Positions 45,918-54,092 of a stretch of 64,000 nucleotides of DNA are shown here, piece after piece. Source of the stretch: Agrobacterium vitis (GTDB lineage Bacteria > Pseudomonadota > Alphaproteobacteria > Rhizobiales > Rhizobiaceae); NCBI RefSeq assembly GCF_014926405.1, contig NZ_JACXXJ020000005.1:749001-813000 (forward strand). The letters are read 5' to 3'. The stretch's first letter is position 1; every line of letters begins with the position of its first letter. The notes under the pieces were generated by a model, which saw only the letters and a program-made list of their open reading frames with translations, ran no database searches and was not told the DNA's origin. A program made the translations under genes and the position numbers.

Positions 45918-46424
45918 ATGACCAATTGGCCTCAACAGTCTGCCGCTGCCGATTTCTACGGCAAGAACCTCAAAATCTCCAAAGGCGTTGCCGGACCTGA
46001 TCCGGCCTGGGAAAGGGCAAACCTCGTCCTTGTTGCGATCCCGTGGAAGGCAGTAGCGGCCTGGGACAAAACCATCCCGCTTAAATCGTTCCGCGTCCAC
46101 ACCAGGGTCGCTGGCAGTCTTGGTCGCGTTCTTGGCAATATCTGGGATGTGTTCGGCAAGTCCCAGAAGGCCATTGAAGCCAAGAACCTGCATCTGATCG
46201 GTGGTGGCTATAACTGGCGGCTGATGCGGGGCAAGGCGGCTCTGTCCATGCATGCCTATGGCTGCGCCGTCGATATGGACCCGACGCACAATGCGCTTGG
46301 CGATCCGACACCGGACATGGACCCGCGCGTTGTCGAAGCCTTTGAAGCCGAGGACTGGATCTGGGGCGGCCGCTGGTCGCCGCAGCGCCGTGACGGCATG
46401 CATTTTCAGGCGGCGATCGTATGA
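45918..46424 (+). CDS. Phage endolysin, M15-type metallopeptidase
   Basis: 168 residues from MTNWPQQSAAADFYG; a start at 45903 is possible. Zinc ligands of the M15/VanY fold: SMHAYGCAVDMDP (His and Asp) and GMHFQ near the C-terminus. Cuts peptide cross-links of peptidoglycan. There is no signal peptide, so export needs a holin; two small membrane proteins follow directly. Confidence 0.9.
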   Translation: MTNWPQQSAAADFYGKNLKISKGVAGPDPAWERANLVLVAIPWKAVAAWDKTIPLKSFRVHTRVAGSLGRVLGNIWDVFGKSQKAIEAKNLHLIGGGYNWRLMRGKAALSMHAYGCAVDMDPTHNALGDPTPDMDPRVVEAFEAEDWIWGGRWSPQRRDGMHFQAAIV

Positions 46425-46597
46425 AGATCAGCCTCAAACGCAAGATCGGGATCACGGCGTTTTTTGTCGCGGTCTACCTGTTTGTGTCCGTCGCTTCAGG
46501 CTGGGTCATTGGTACCGGCTTTCTGCACGCGGTTGCCTGCGGTTTGCTGGCCATCCCCTTCGCCTGGATGGTCAACCAGACATGGAGTGACGACTGA
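46421..46597 (+). CDS. Small holin-like membrane protein 1, 58 residues
   Basis: MKISLKRKIGITAFFVAVYL: a basic N-terminus and two hydrophobic helices (about 9-28 and 33-50). ATGA overlap with the endolysin and TGATG with the next gene. Position and topology fit a holin or antiholin. Confidence 0.7.
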   Translation: MKISLKRKIGITAFFVAVYLFVSVASGWVIGTGFLHAVACGLLAIPFAWMVNQTWSDD

Positions 46598-46869
46598 TGC
46601 AAAAGCCGTCCTACACCACATCAAAGCAATGGCTCTGGTGTTCCGGTGCCTTGGCCTGGACTGTCATTCTGGCGCTCACTATCGCCGCTTGCCTTGGCTC
46701 TGAACAGGCTGTGGCGTTCGGCACCATTGCTGTCCCGAGCATGGTCGGCCTGATCGTTGCGCTGCTGGGTGTGCATCGCGCCTTCGGCTCTCTTGATATG
46801 CGGGCAATGACGCGGGGCGCAAAACCGGATCCGCCATGTGTTGAGCCTCCCGCCGGAGGTCAGTCATGA
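46597..46869 (+). CDS. Small holin-like membrane protein 2, 90 residues
   Basis: Two membrane segments (LWCSGALAWTVILALTIAAC and VAFGTIAVPSMVGLIVALLG), charged C-terminal tail. Second membrane protein of the lysis cassette, overlapping the gene before and the spanin after. Holin or holin partner. Confidence 0.75.
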   Translation: MQKPSYTTSKQWLWCSGALAWTVILALTIAACLGSEQAVAFGTIAVPSMVGLIVALLGVHRAFGSLDMRAMTRGAKPDPPCVEPPAGGQS

Positions 46870-47219
46870 GCCGTTACGTTATCGCCGGTCTGGCTGCTCT
46901 TGCGGTTCTCGCCGCCATCATCTGGGGCGGAGTGGCCGGGATCAGCAAAATCAAGACCATGGTGGACACAGCCGCCAAAACGGCCCGGAGCGAGCGCGAT
47001 GCTTACTGGAAAGGCGAGATCGAAAAATCGAACGCGCAGGCCCAGGCCAAGATTGCCGAGACCCTCAAGCAAACCATGGCAGCGCAGGACGCCGCCCGTG
47101 ATCAGATCGAGGCCGCCAATCAGCGCGCCGATGCACTGGAGAAACAGAATGCGTCTCTGCCGGATGATGGCACTGGTGGCATTGGCCGCGACCGCGTCCG
47201 GCTGCTCAACCAACGCTGA
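46866..47219 (+). CDS. Rz-like inner-membrane spanin
   Basis: 117 residues. N-terminal membrane anchor (YVIAGLAALAVLAAIIWGGV) and a long periplasmic coiled coil (SERDAYWKGEIEKSNAQAQA … ARDQIEAANQRADALEKQN). Typical i-spanin. The Rz1-like lipoprotein gene starts inside it in another frame. Confidence 0.85.
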   Translation: MSRYVIAGLAALAVLAAIIWGGVAGISKIKTMVDTAAKTARSERDAYWKGEIEKSNAQAQAKIAETLKQTMAAQDAARDQIEAANQRADALEKQNASLPDDGTGGIGRDRVRLLNQR

Positions 47220-47424
47220 GAGCCCGCCCGTGGTCAAGACTGTTTATGTCGAGCGTGAAGTTCCCGCCGCCGCCAAGGTGCAATGCGCCCCTCCCGTGCC
47301 ACTGCCGGATCGAAGGCTGAACGAGCGGGAAACCCAGACCTATTGGGGCAAGGACAGGACGGCTCTGAGGACCTGCGAAGCGCGCCGGGCTGCCGCTGTT
47401 TCGGGGGTGATCCATGCTCAGTAA
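47149..47424 (+). CDS. Rz1-like outer-membrane spanin lipoprotein (out-of-frame overlap)
   Basis: 91 residues if started at 47149; ATGs at 47164 and 47167 are alternatives. Lipoprotein signal MMALVALAATASGC with the lipobox Cys, then a Pro-containing mature part (SPPVVKTVYVEREVP). The first 71 bases overlap the Rz-like gene in a different frame, the classical Rz/Rz1 arrangement. Together they fuse inner and outer membranes in the last lysis step. Confidence 0.82.
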   Translation: MRLCRMMALVALAATASGCSTNAESPPVVKTVYVEREVPAAAKVQCAPPVPLPDRRLNERETQTYWGKDRTALRTCEARRAAAVSGVIHAQ

Positions 47425-47632
47425 CCTTCATTTCGAGTTGGCCGAGGTGCGGGTCGAACAAGAGCGTGACGCCAAGGTGGCAGCGGCCCGCGCCGACCTG
47501 AAGAAGGCCGGGGCAACGGAATGCCTGGATTGCGGCCGAGCCATTCCGCAGGCGCGCCGGTTTGCCTATCCATCGGCCATCCGGTGCTTCGACTGTCAGG
47601 TATCGATCGAGCGCGAGGTCTACTGCCGATGA
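47414..47632 (+). CDS. TraR/DksA-family zinc-finger protein
   Basis: 72 residues, with a C-terminal four-Cys finger ECLDCGRAIPQARRFA … RCFDCQ (C-x2-C-x17-C-x2-C) and an N-terminal helix. Short TraR-type proteins bind RNA polymerase in the secondary channel and mimic DksA/ppGpp. A phage copy may shift host transcription. ATGA overlap with the next gene. Confidence 0.88.
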   Translation: MLSNLHFELAEVRVEQERDAKVAAARADLKKAGATECLDCGRAIPQARRFAYPSAIRCFDCQVSIEREVYCR

Positions 47633-48012
47633 TTCTGGATATGACAGCCATCGGCGTTCTGATCTCGTTGGCGCTCAACAGCATCAACCTGCTCACGCAG
47701 TTTCGCACCATGATGTCGACCGGCGAAAAGAAGCTCGAAGAACGCATGGTGAAGGCGGAAGCCAAGCTGGTTGAATACGACCGGCGTATCCAGTCGCTCG
47801 AAAGCGAGCTGAAACACCTTCCCGATCGCGGCACGACCCACCGTCTTGAACTGTCGATGGCGGAAATCGCCGGACGTCTCAACACGATCGAAGTCGCACA
47901 AGCAGGCCGATTTTCGGCCATGGAGCAAAAACTAGCCCCCATCCAGGCCATGGGCGAGCGGTTGAACGAAGTCCTTTTGGAGCAAGCAAAGAATGAGCAG
48001 CATCGCGGTTGA
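47629..48012 (+). CDS. DUF2730 phage protein (membrane-anchored coiled coil)
   Basis: 127 residues. An N-terminal hydrophobic helix (MTAIGVLISLALNSINLLTQ) then a long coiled coil (KKLEERMVKAEAKLVEYDRR, RLNTIEVAQAGRFSAMEQKL). DUF2730 proteins sit just before gp26/gp27 in Mu relatives. Overlaps the next gene by 20 bases. Confidence 0.82.
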   Translation: MILDMTAIGVLISLALNSINLLTQFRTMMSTGEKKLEERMVKAEAKLVEYDRRIQSLESELKHLPDRGTTHRLELSMAEIAGRLNTIEVAQAGRFSAMEQKLAPIQAMGERLNEVLLEQAKNEQHRG

Positions 48013-48310
48013 TTATGAAAAGTTGACCAGGGAGAAAGCCCGCCTGGTCATTCTCCAGGAGCTGGCAAAGCAGCAAAGCGAAAGCCTTTCGTCTGCCTTG
48101 CTGGCTCCGGCACTGCGGCTCAATGCGATCTATCAGGATCGGCCCTGGCTCAACCAGCAGATCGAATATCTGCGGAACCTCGGCGCGCTGACCGTCATCG
48201 ATATCGATGAAGACATCAAGCTCGCGGCCTTGTCCGATCATGGCAAGCGGCACCTGGATCGTGAAATCACCATTGAGGGCGTTGCACGCCCGCGTCGGCC
48301 GGGGATCTGA
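47993..48310 (+). CDS. Mu gp26-position winged-helix phage protein
   Basis: 105 residues. Winged-helix look with LTREKARLVILQELAKQQSE and QDRPWLNQQIEYLRNLGALT, as in the small ArsR-like proteins that precede gp27 in many Mu-like phages. Role in packaging or regulation unproven. Confidence 0.78.
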   Translation: MSSIAVDYEKLTREKARLVILQELAKQQSESLSSALLAPALRLNAIYQDRPWLNQQIEYLRNLGALTVIDIDEDIKLAALSDHGKRHLDREITIEGVARPRRPGI

Positions 48311-48312
48311 TC

Positions 48313-48903
48313 ATGGGGCGCGGACGCTTAAGTGGCATCGAACTGTTGCCGGAAGAATGCGGACCGATCGTTGCCTGGGCATCCGAGGCCCTGCAGGACC
48401 GCGACCGGACGCAGACCGACCTTTATAAGGAGTTCGTCGCCAAGCTTCAGGCGCTCGATCGGGAATATCGCGGCGAGCTGGAGATCTCTATCCCGTCCTT
48501 CAGCGCCTTCAACCGCTACTCCGTGCGCCTGGCATCGATGACCCGGCGGCTGGATGAAACCCGTGAGATCGCAACGGCGATCGCTGGCAAGTTCGACGCT
48601 CAATCCAGCGACGATCTGACGTTGATCGCGGCTGAAGCCATCAAGACGCTGATTTTTGAACTGCTCACCAGCAAGGGTGAAAGCGGCATTGATCCGAAGG
48701 GCGCGATGGCTCTGGCCAATGCGCTGCGCGCCTCCACCCAGGCGCAAACTGTGTCTACGGATCGCAGGCGCAAGGTCGAGGCTGATTTCGCCGAGAAGGC
48801 GAAAGCGGCCGTTGCAAATGTCGCCAAGGCGAGGGGCCTGACCTCCGACACGACGGACGCGATCCTGTCGCAGATCCTGGGCGTGGAAAAGGATCGGCCA
48901 TGA
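48313..48903 (+). CDS. DUF3486/Mu gp27-like protein (probable small terminase)
   Basis: 196 residues, MGRGRLSGIELLPEECGPIV start and IPSFSAFNRYSVRLASMTRR characteristic of DUF3486. A C-terminal helical region follows. It lies directly before the large terminase with ATGA overlap. Acts as DNA-recognition subunit of the packaging motor by position. Confidence 0.9.
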   Translation: MGRGRLSGIELLPEECGPIVAWASEALQDRDRTQTDLYKEFVAKLQALDREYRGELEISIPSFSAFNRYSVRLASMTRRLDETREIATAIAGKFDAQSSDDLTLIAAEAIKTLIFELLTSKGESGIDPKGAMALANALRASTQAQTVSTDRRRKVEADFAEKAKAAVANVAKARGLTSDTTDAILSQILGVEKDRP

Positions 48904-50534
48904 GCGGTCCGATTACCAAGGAGGAATGGGCGAACGCCCGCCGCCTTTCCACCGACGAAATGCAGAACGTCATTTCCTTGGTCGGATTGCCGAAGGCGCT
49001 CCTTGGATACCAGCAGCGCGTGGTCTCGCTGTTGGAGAGTGCTGGCGTCGAGGTTCTGTTTGTCGAAAAGTCTCGCCGTATTGGCCTGACATGGGGCTTT
49101 GCCGCCTATGCCGTGCTGCGGGCCGCTCGCGAGAAAAAAGCGGGCGGCATGGATGTCATGTACATCTCCTATGCCCAGGACATGACACGCGAATTTGTTG
49201 ATGCCTGCGCCATGTGGGCTCGGGCCTTTTCGCACGCCGCCATGGAGGTGGAAGAAACCTTTTTCGAAGACAAGTCGCCTGATGGTGACAAGTCGATCCA
49301 GGCATTCCGGATACGGTTTGCCTCGGGCTTTGAGATCATGGCGCTGTCGTCGGCGCCACGCACTCTTCGCGGCAAGCAGGGCGTGGTGATGATCGATGAG
49401 GCCGCCTTTGTCGATAAACTTGCCGAGCTGCTGAAGGCGGCGATGGCCTTTCTGATGTGGGGCGGCCAGGTCGTCGTCTGCTCGACCCACAATGGGTTTG
49501 AAAACGAGTTCAACACCCAGATCCAGGATATCCATGCGGGCAAGCTGCCCTATGAGCATATCAAGATTGATCTCGATACGGCGCTGAAGGAAGGGCTTTA
49601 CGAGCGCATCTGCTTTGTCACGCGAAAGACCTGGTCGCCGGAGGCCGAGGCCGAATGGCGCGAAAAGATCATCAAGTTCTATGCGGCCGGCGCTGACGAG
49701 GAATTGTTCTGCATTCCGTCCCAGTCAGCCGGTGCCTACCTGTCGCGTGCGCTGATCGAGGCTCGGATGAACCCGGCCGTGCCGATCATCCGCTGGATGC
49801 CGCCGAAGGGCTTTGTCGATTGGCCGGAGCATGTGCGCAAAGCCGAGGCACTTGCCTTCTGCCAGGAACACCTGAAACCCGTTCTGGATCAGGTCGAACG
49901 CTCGTTTCGCTCCTGCCTCGGCCAGGACTTCGCGCGCAACGGCGACCTGTCCGTCGTGCATCCGATGCTGGTGACCACCAACCTGCAACGCCTGACACCG
50001 TTTATTCTGGAAATGCGGGATGTGCCGTTCGAGACCCAGAAGGAGATCCTGTTCTTCATCATCGACGGATTACCTCGGTTTTTCCATGCCGCGCTCGATG
50101 CGGGCGGCAATGGTGCCTATCTGGCGGAAGCCGCGCGCCAGAAGCTCGGTCCGTCCCTGGTGTCGGAAATCAAGTTCAGCCTGGACTGGTACATGCTGAA
50201 CATGCCCAAGCTGAAGGACGCCTTCGAGAACGGCTACATCGAGTTGCCACGCGACGATGACACCATGGGCGATTATCGCCTGATTCAGATGACGCGCGGC
50301 GTGGCGAAGGTTCCCGACAATGTCCACACGGTCGGCTCGGATGGCCATAAGCGCCACGGCGACAGCGCGATTGCAGGCGCTCTCGCCTACTTCGCATCCA
50401 ACCAGGACACCGGGCCGATCGGTGGCGAGGCGGTTGGCGGCAACAAGGACAGTACCCACCAATTGGCTGACTTCGTCAAAGCGATGACTGGAGCCTCCCT
50501 GGGTGAGAGCCTGACCAATTTTTTGAGGATGTGA
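48900..50534 (+). CDS. Large terminase subunit (Mu gp28-like)
   Basis: 544 residues. ATPase part with EKSRRIGLTWGFAAY (Walker A-like, about residues 56-70) and VMIDEAAFVDK (Walker B, about 163-173), then a nuclease half with LGQDFARNGDLSVVHP (Asp of the RNase H-like site). Packages DNA into heads, by headful in Mu-like phages. One base before the portal gene. Confidence 0.95.
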   Translation: MSGPITKEEWANARRLSTDEMQNVISLVGLPKALLGYQQRVVSLLESAGVEVLFVEKSRRIGLTWGFAAYAVLRAAREKKAGGMDVMYISYAQDMTREFVDACAMWARAFSHAAMEVEETFFEDKSPDGDKSIQAFRIRFASGFEIMALSSAPRTLRGKQGVVMIDEAAFVDKLAELLKAAMAFLMWGGQVVVCSTHNGFENEFNTQIQDIHAGKLPYEHIKIDLDTALKEGLYERICFVTRKTWSPEAEAEWREKIIKFYAAGADEELFCIPSQSAGAYLSRALIEARMNPAVPIIRWMPPKGFVDWPEHVRKAEALAFCQEHLKPVLDQVERSFRSCLGQDFARNGDLSVVHPMLVTTNLQRLTPFILEMRDVPFETQKEILFFIIDGLPRFFHAALDAGGNGAYLAEAARQKLGPSLVSEIKFSLDWYMLNMPKLKDAFENGYIELPRDDDTMGDYRLIQMTRGVAKVPDNVHTVGSDGHKRHGDSAIAGALAYFASNQDTGPIGGEAVGGNKDSTHQLADFVKAMTGASLGESLTNFLRM

Positions 50535-50535
50535 G

Positions 50536-52011
50536 ATGGCCAAGCCTGACGTCGCGGAAATCGCAACCATACAGTCGGATCCGTTCGTTCCGATCTATCA
50601 GACGACCATGCAGCCGACCGATGAAGTGCTTGTCTCACGAGGTGGCGCGTCGGCTTATAAGGTCTATGATGAGATCCGACGTGACCCGCATGCTTTCGCC
50701 GTTCTGCAGAAGCGAAAGCTGGAAGTCGTCAGCCGGGAGTGGGACGTGTTTCCGGTCTCGGAGCGACGCATCGACAAGAAGATCGCGGACGAGGTCAAGC
50801 AGTGGTCGAAGGCGATCAACTTTGACCGGCTGACCAAGGGGCTGATGGGCGCGGTGCTGAAGGGGTTCGCGGTCGGCGAAACGATCTGGACGAACGATGG
50901 CGGTCGATGGACGCCAGCCGCGATCAAGATCAAGAAGCAGCGCCGGTTCCGGTTCGACATGGACAGTCAGTTGCGGATGTTGACCCGCTCGGCTCCGGCC
51001 GATGGCGTGGAGGTGCCTGATCGCAAGTTCATCGTGCATCGGCATTCTGTCGATGACGACGATGACGATCCCTATGGCATCGGCATCGGGTCCGTGCTGT
51101 TCTGGCCTGCCTGGTTCAAGCGGCAGGTTCTTGCCAACTGGCTCCAGGCTACCCGCAAACATGCAGCGCCGACCACACTCGGGCAGTATCAGGGCGCTTT
51201 CGACAAGACCAAACAAGACCAGCTTGCAGCGGTCTTTTCTGCCATGCAAGGGTCTGACAGCCTGGTCTTTCCCGAGAACGTGAAAGTCGAGCTGCTTGAG
51301 GCAAAAAGCACCGGCGACCCGTTCAGCAGCATTGCCCGCTATCTGGATGAGTTGATGAGTGAGGCCGTGCTTGGCGAGACACTCAGCACCAATTCCGGCG
51401 AGCGCGGCGCTCGTTCACTTGGGGATATTCATAACGAAGTCCGCGTTGCGATCGCCAAGGCTGACGCTGATCTTGTGTGCCAGACCTACAGGGATAGCGT
51501 GGTTTCCTGGTACGTTGGCATCAACTATCCCGGTGAAGCCGTACCGGATATCTGGCGCGATTTTTCAGAAGCTGAGGATTTGAACGAGAAGGTTGGTCGG
51601 GACAAGTCGATTTATGACATGGGCTATAAGCCAGCGTCCGTCGATTACATCAATGAGACCTATGGCGGCGAGTGGGTTGAGCGGCAAGTGCAGTCGGCCG
51701 ATCCGGAAAAGCCGGAGCCAAAGCCTGGTGCAACGGCGGGGCTGGCATTCACCGATCCGGTCCGGCCGCAAACGCAGGCAGAACAGACAGTCGGCGCCCT
51801 ATCGCAGCAGATGGGCGAGCTTGGCCGACCGGTCATCGACGCGATGATCGAGGATGTCAGGGCGGCGTTTGCCGAGGCGATGTCTTACGACGATTTGATG
51901 GAGCGCCTGGCGCGACTGTCCGGCGATCTTTCGGTGGACGAGCTGGCACAACTGATGGCCCAGGGAAACCTGCTTGCCAATCTCGAAGGGCGGGCCAGCG
52001 CCGATGGCTGA
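50536..52011 (+). CDS. Portal protein (DUF935, Mu gp29-like)
   Basis: 491 residues. DUF935 features: RDPHAFAVLQKRKLEVVSRE, GFAVGETIWTNDGG, ATRKHAAPTTLGQYQ, and VLGETLSTNSGERGARSLGD. Forms the ring through which DNA enters the head. Its last 8 bases overlap the gpF gene. Confidence 0.95.
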   Translation: MAKPDVAEIATIQSDPFVPIYQTTMQPTDEVLVSRGGASAYKVYDEIRRDPHAFAVLQKRKLEVVSREWDVFPVSERRIDKKIADEVKQWSKAINFDRLTKGLMGAVLKGFAVGETIWTNDGGRWTPAAIKIKKQRRFRFDMDSQLRMLTRSAPADGVEVPDRKFIVHRHSVDDDDDDPYGIGIGSVLFWPAWFKRQVLANWLQATRKHAAPTTLGQYQGAFDKTKQDQLAAVFSAMQGSDSLVFPENVKVELLEAKSTGDPFSSIARYLDELMSEAVLGETLSTNSGERGARSLGDIHNEVRVAIAKADADLVCQTYRDSVVSWYVGINYPGEAVPDIWRDFSEAEDLNEKVGRDKSIYDMGYKPASVDYINETYGGEWVERQVQSADPEKPEPKPGATAGLAFTDPVRPQTQAEQTVGALSQQMGELGRPVIDAMIEDVRAAFAEAMSYDDLMERLARLSGDLSVDELAQLMAQGNLLANLEGRASADG

Positions 52012-53245
52012 CCAGCTCCCGTTCCAGGAGGCGATCGACTTCCTGAAAGGCAAGGTCAATCTGCCGACCAGGCGCTATGACGATGTGATGCGTCAGGGGC
52101 AGGTTCGAGGCTTTACCGTTGCCGGTGTGACGCGCGACGACATGCTGTCGGATTTCATGGCAGCGGTGCTGAAGGCCAGATCGCAAGGCACGGGCTTCAA
52201 CGAGTTTCGTAAGGATTTCGACGCCATCGTCGATCGCACCGGCTGGGCGTTCAACGCCAAGGGCGCAACGGAGGAAGAGCGGCGCGATTGGCGGGCGCGG
52301 ATCATCTATACGACCAATATGCGCACCTCCTATATGGCCGGGCGCTGGGCGCAGCTCACAGATCCGGACGTTTTGAAATACCGGCCCTATTTGCAATATG
52401 TGCATTCCGGCGCCCTGCATCCGCGTCGCCAGCATCTGGCCTGGGATGGGTTGGTGTTGGCCACGGAAGATCCGGCCTGGAAGATCATGTATCCCCCAAA
52501 CGGCTGGGGCTGGGGCTGTGGCTGTGACGTAAAGGCCCTTTCAAAGCGCGATTTAAGCCGGCTTGGAAAGGATGGTCCGGACCCGGCTCCCGATCTCAAT
52601 CCCTATGAGAGTGTCGATCCGCGCACGGGCGTTCCAGAGGTGCGTTATCCCGGCATCGATCGTGGCTGGGATTATAACGTCGGTGAGGAATGGCAGACCG
52701 GCATTGTGCCGACGGAGCTGCGCAAACCACTGCCAGCCGTTGGCGCGACGATCCATGAAAACTTGCCTCCCTTGCCAGCCCCGGCACGGGCAAAGCCTGA
52801 CGACATACTTCCCGCCGATCTGGAACCCCAGGCTTACGTTAATGCGTTTCTCACGCGGTTCGGGCTGCAGGGGAATGAGGCAGGTTATTACCGCGACGCT
52901 TCGGGTGGCCTTATCGTTATCGACAAGGCGATGTTCGAGCAGCGCATGCCTGATGGTACGGTTGTCGGTCTGAAGAGCGGCAAGCGCGGACGCGGCCAAT
53001 ATGCCGGGCTGCTGGCCGATGCCATCCAGTCACCGGACGAGATCTGGGTCGATTGGGCCGCTGTCAAATCCGGTATCGTGCTGCGGCGTGCCTATCTGAA
53101 GCGCGTCTTGCTGCCAGACGGCAAGAGCCTGTTCGTTCGATTCGAATGGACCAAGATGGGGTGGACGGCGATCACCGGTTTCGATTCAACGGATGCCTAT
53201 ATCGAGGGCTATCGCCGGGGTGCTTTGCTCTACCGGAAAAAGTAA
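52004..53245 (+). CDS. Head morphogenesis protein (Mu gpF/SPP1 gp7-like) with fused C-terminal nuclease-like domain
   Basis: 413 residues. The N-terminal gpF part (about 1-200) has RARIIYTTNMRTSYMAGRWA, HSGALHPRRQHLAWDG and the Trp/Cys-rich NGWGWGCGCDVKAL. After a Pro-rich linker (about 250-265), a separate C-terminal domain (about 270-413: GLIVIDKAMFEQ, KSGKRGRGQYAGLLADAIQS, PDEIWVDW, RRAYLKRVLLPDGKSLFVRF) resembles the phage-encoded barnase/EndoU/colicin-like (PBECR-type) nuclease domains attached to head proteins. It may enter the host with DNA. A hairpin GGCGCGC/GCGCGCC follows the stop (53249-53270). Confidence 0.85.
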   Translation: MADQLPFQEAIDFLKGKVNLPTRRYDDVMRQGQVRGFTVAGVTRDDMLSDFMAAVLKARSQGTGFNEFRKDFDAIVDRTGWAFNAKGATEEERRDWRARIIYTTNMRTSYMAGRWAQLTDPDVLKYRPYLQYVHSGALHPRRQHLAWDGLVLATEDPAWKIMYPPNGWGWGCGCDVKALSKRDLSRLGKDGPDPAPDLNPYESVDPRTGVPEVRYPGIDRGWDYNVGEEWQTGIVPTELRKPLPAVGATIHENLPPLPAPARAKPDDILPADLEPQAYVNAFLTRFGLQGNEAGYYRDASGGLIVIDKAMFEQRMPDGTVVGLKSGKRGRGQYAGLLADAIQSPDEIWVDWAAVKSGIVLRRAYLKRVLLPDGKSLFVRFEWTKMGWTAITGFDSTDAYIEGYRRGALLYRKK

Positions 53246-53248
53246 AGG

Positions 53249-53272
53249 CGCGCATTCCGGTGCGCGCCTTGG
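53249..53272 (+). terminator. Hairpin after gpF
   Basis: GGCGCGC, 8-base loop, GCGCGCC, then TT. GC-rich stem without a long T-run. Weak terminator or mRNA-stability element between gpF and gpG. Confidence 0.5.
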
Positions 53273-53364
53273 CAGGTCGGCCGATCTACGGAGGGGTCCG
53301 GAAACCCTCGATCAGTCAAGACCTATAATACCACGCGGAAGCGCCCAAAACAACGGAGAGCCAG

Positions 53365-53874
53365 ATGGTTGCCACGACGATCACGATCAATGCCACGCAG
53401 GTCGAGGATGCGCTTGAACGCTTTCTGGCCGCTGCCGCCGATCTGGCGCCGGTGTTCAAGAATATCGGTGAATACGAGGCGCAAGCGACCAAGCAACGGT
53501 TCCGGGATGAGAAAGACCCCGATGGCAATGCCTGGGCGGCTCTCAATCCGCTTTACAAAGAGACCAAAAAAGGGCCGCGGATCCTGACGGGCCAAACCGG
53601 CGACCTGTCGCGCATCATCTGGCAATTGGCATCCTCGACCTCGGTCGATATCGGCTCTGACATGATCTATGCCCGCATCCATAACGAGGGCGGAACCATC
53701 GTTCCCAAGAGTGCAGCGGCACTGATGTTTTCGATGGGCGGCAAGAGCTTTGCGGTCAAAAGCGTGAAAATGCCGAAGCGGCAATTTCTTGGGATCAACA
53801 ATGAGGATCGGGTGCGGATCGAGGAAATCATCGAAGACCATTTTCTCGACGCTATCGAACAAGCCGGCGCTTAA
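53365..53874 (+). CDS. Virion morphogenesis protein (Mu gpG-like)
   Basis: 169 residues. Phage_tail_S family features: KQRFRDEKDPDGNAWAALNP, RILTGQTGDLSRIIWQ, and a C-terminal KMPKRQFLGINNEDRVRIEE. Head-tail joining or tail completion. Short intergenic regions lie on both sides, unlike most of the phage. Confidence 0.9.
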   Translation: MVATTITINATQVEDALERFLAAAADLAPVFKNIGEYEAQATKQRFRDEKDPDGNAWAALNPLYKETKKGPRILTGQTGDLSRIIWQLASSTSVDIGSDMIYARIHNEGGTIVPKSAAALMFSMGGKSFAVKSVKMPKRQFLGINNEDRVRIEEIIEDHFLDAIEQAGA

Positions 53875-54092
53875 AATTAAAGCTCAGGGAGCGCCTTCAG
53901 ACCCCAAAGACGATCAGTTGTCGCACTGGGCGCGCAAAACGCGCCTAAGGGCTTCAAATCGGGTTTGAATTCGATGCCTTGTCCTTGTGGTCGGCTGTGA
54001 TATGTAAACCAGGTGCCGATCATACCTATCGGCCATCTCCCACAAACCGTTGCGGCTGTTTTGGGAGCCTGCTTTGAGCGATTCTGCTCGGC
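53875..54092. other. 218-bp late-region spacer
   Basis: No gene. Contains hairpin GGCGCG/CGCGCC (53929-53945) and copy B of the 25-bp element (54039-54063). Possible internal promoter for the protease-capsid block. Confidence 0.5.
54039..54063 (+). promoter_or_regulatory. Copy B of the repeated 25-bp element
   Basis: CCCACAAACCGTTGCGGCTG then TTTTG, 23 of 25 identical to 45818-45842. The changes break the stem that copy A can form, so conservation is of sequence rather than of a terminator. It lies 29 bases before the protease ATG. Confidence 0.5.
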
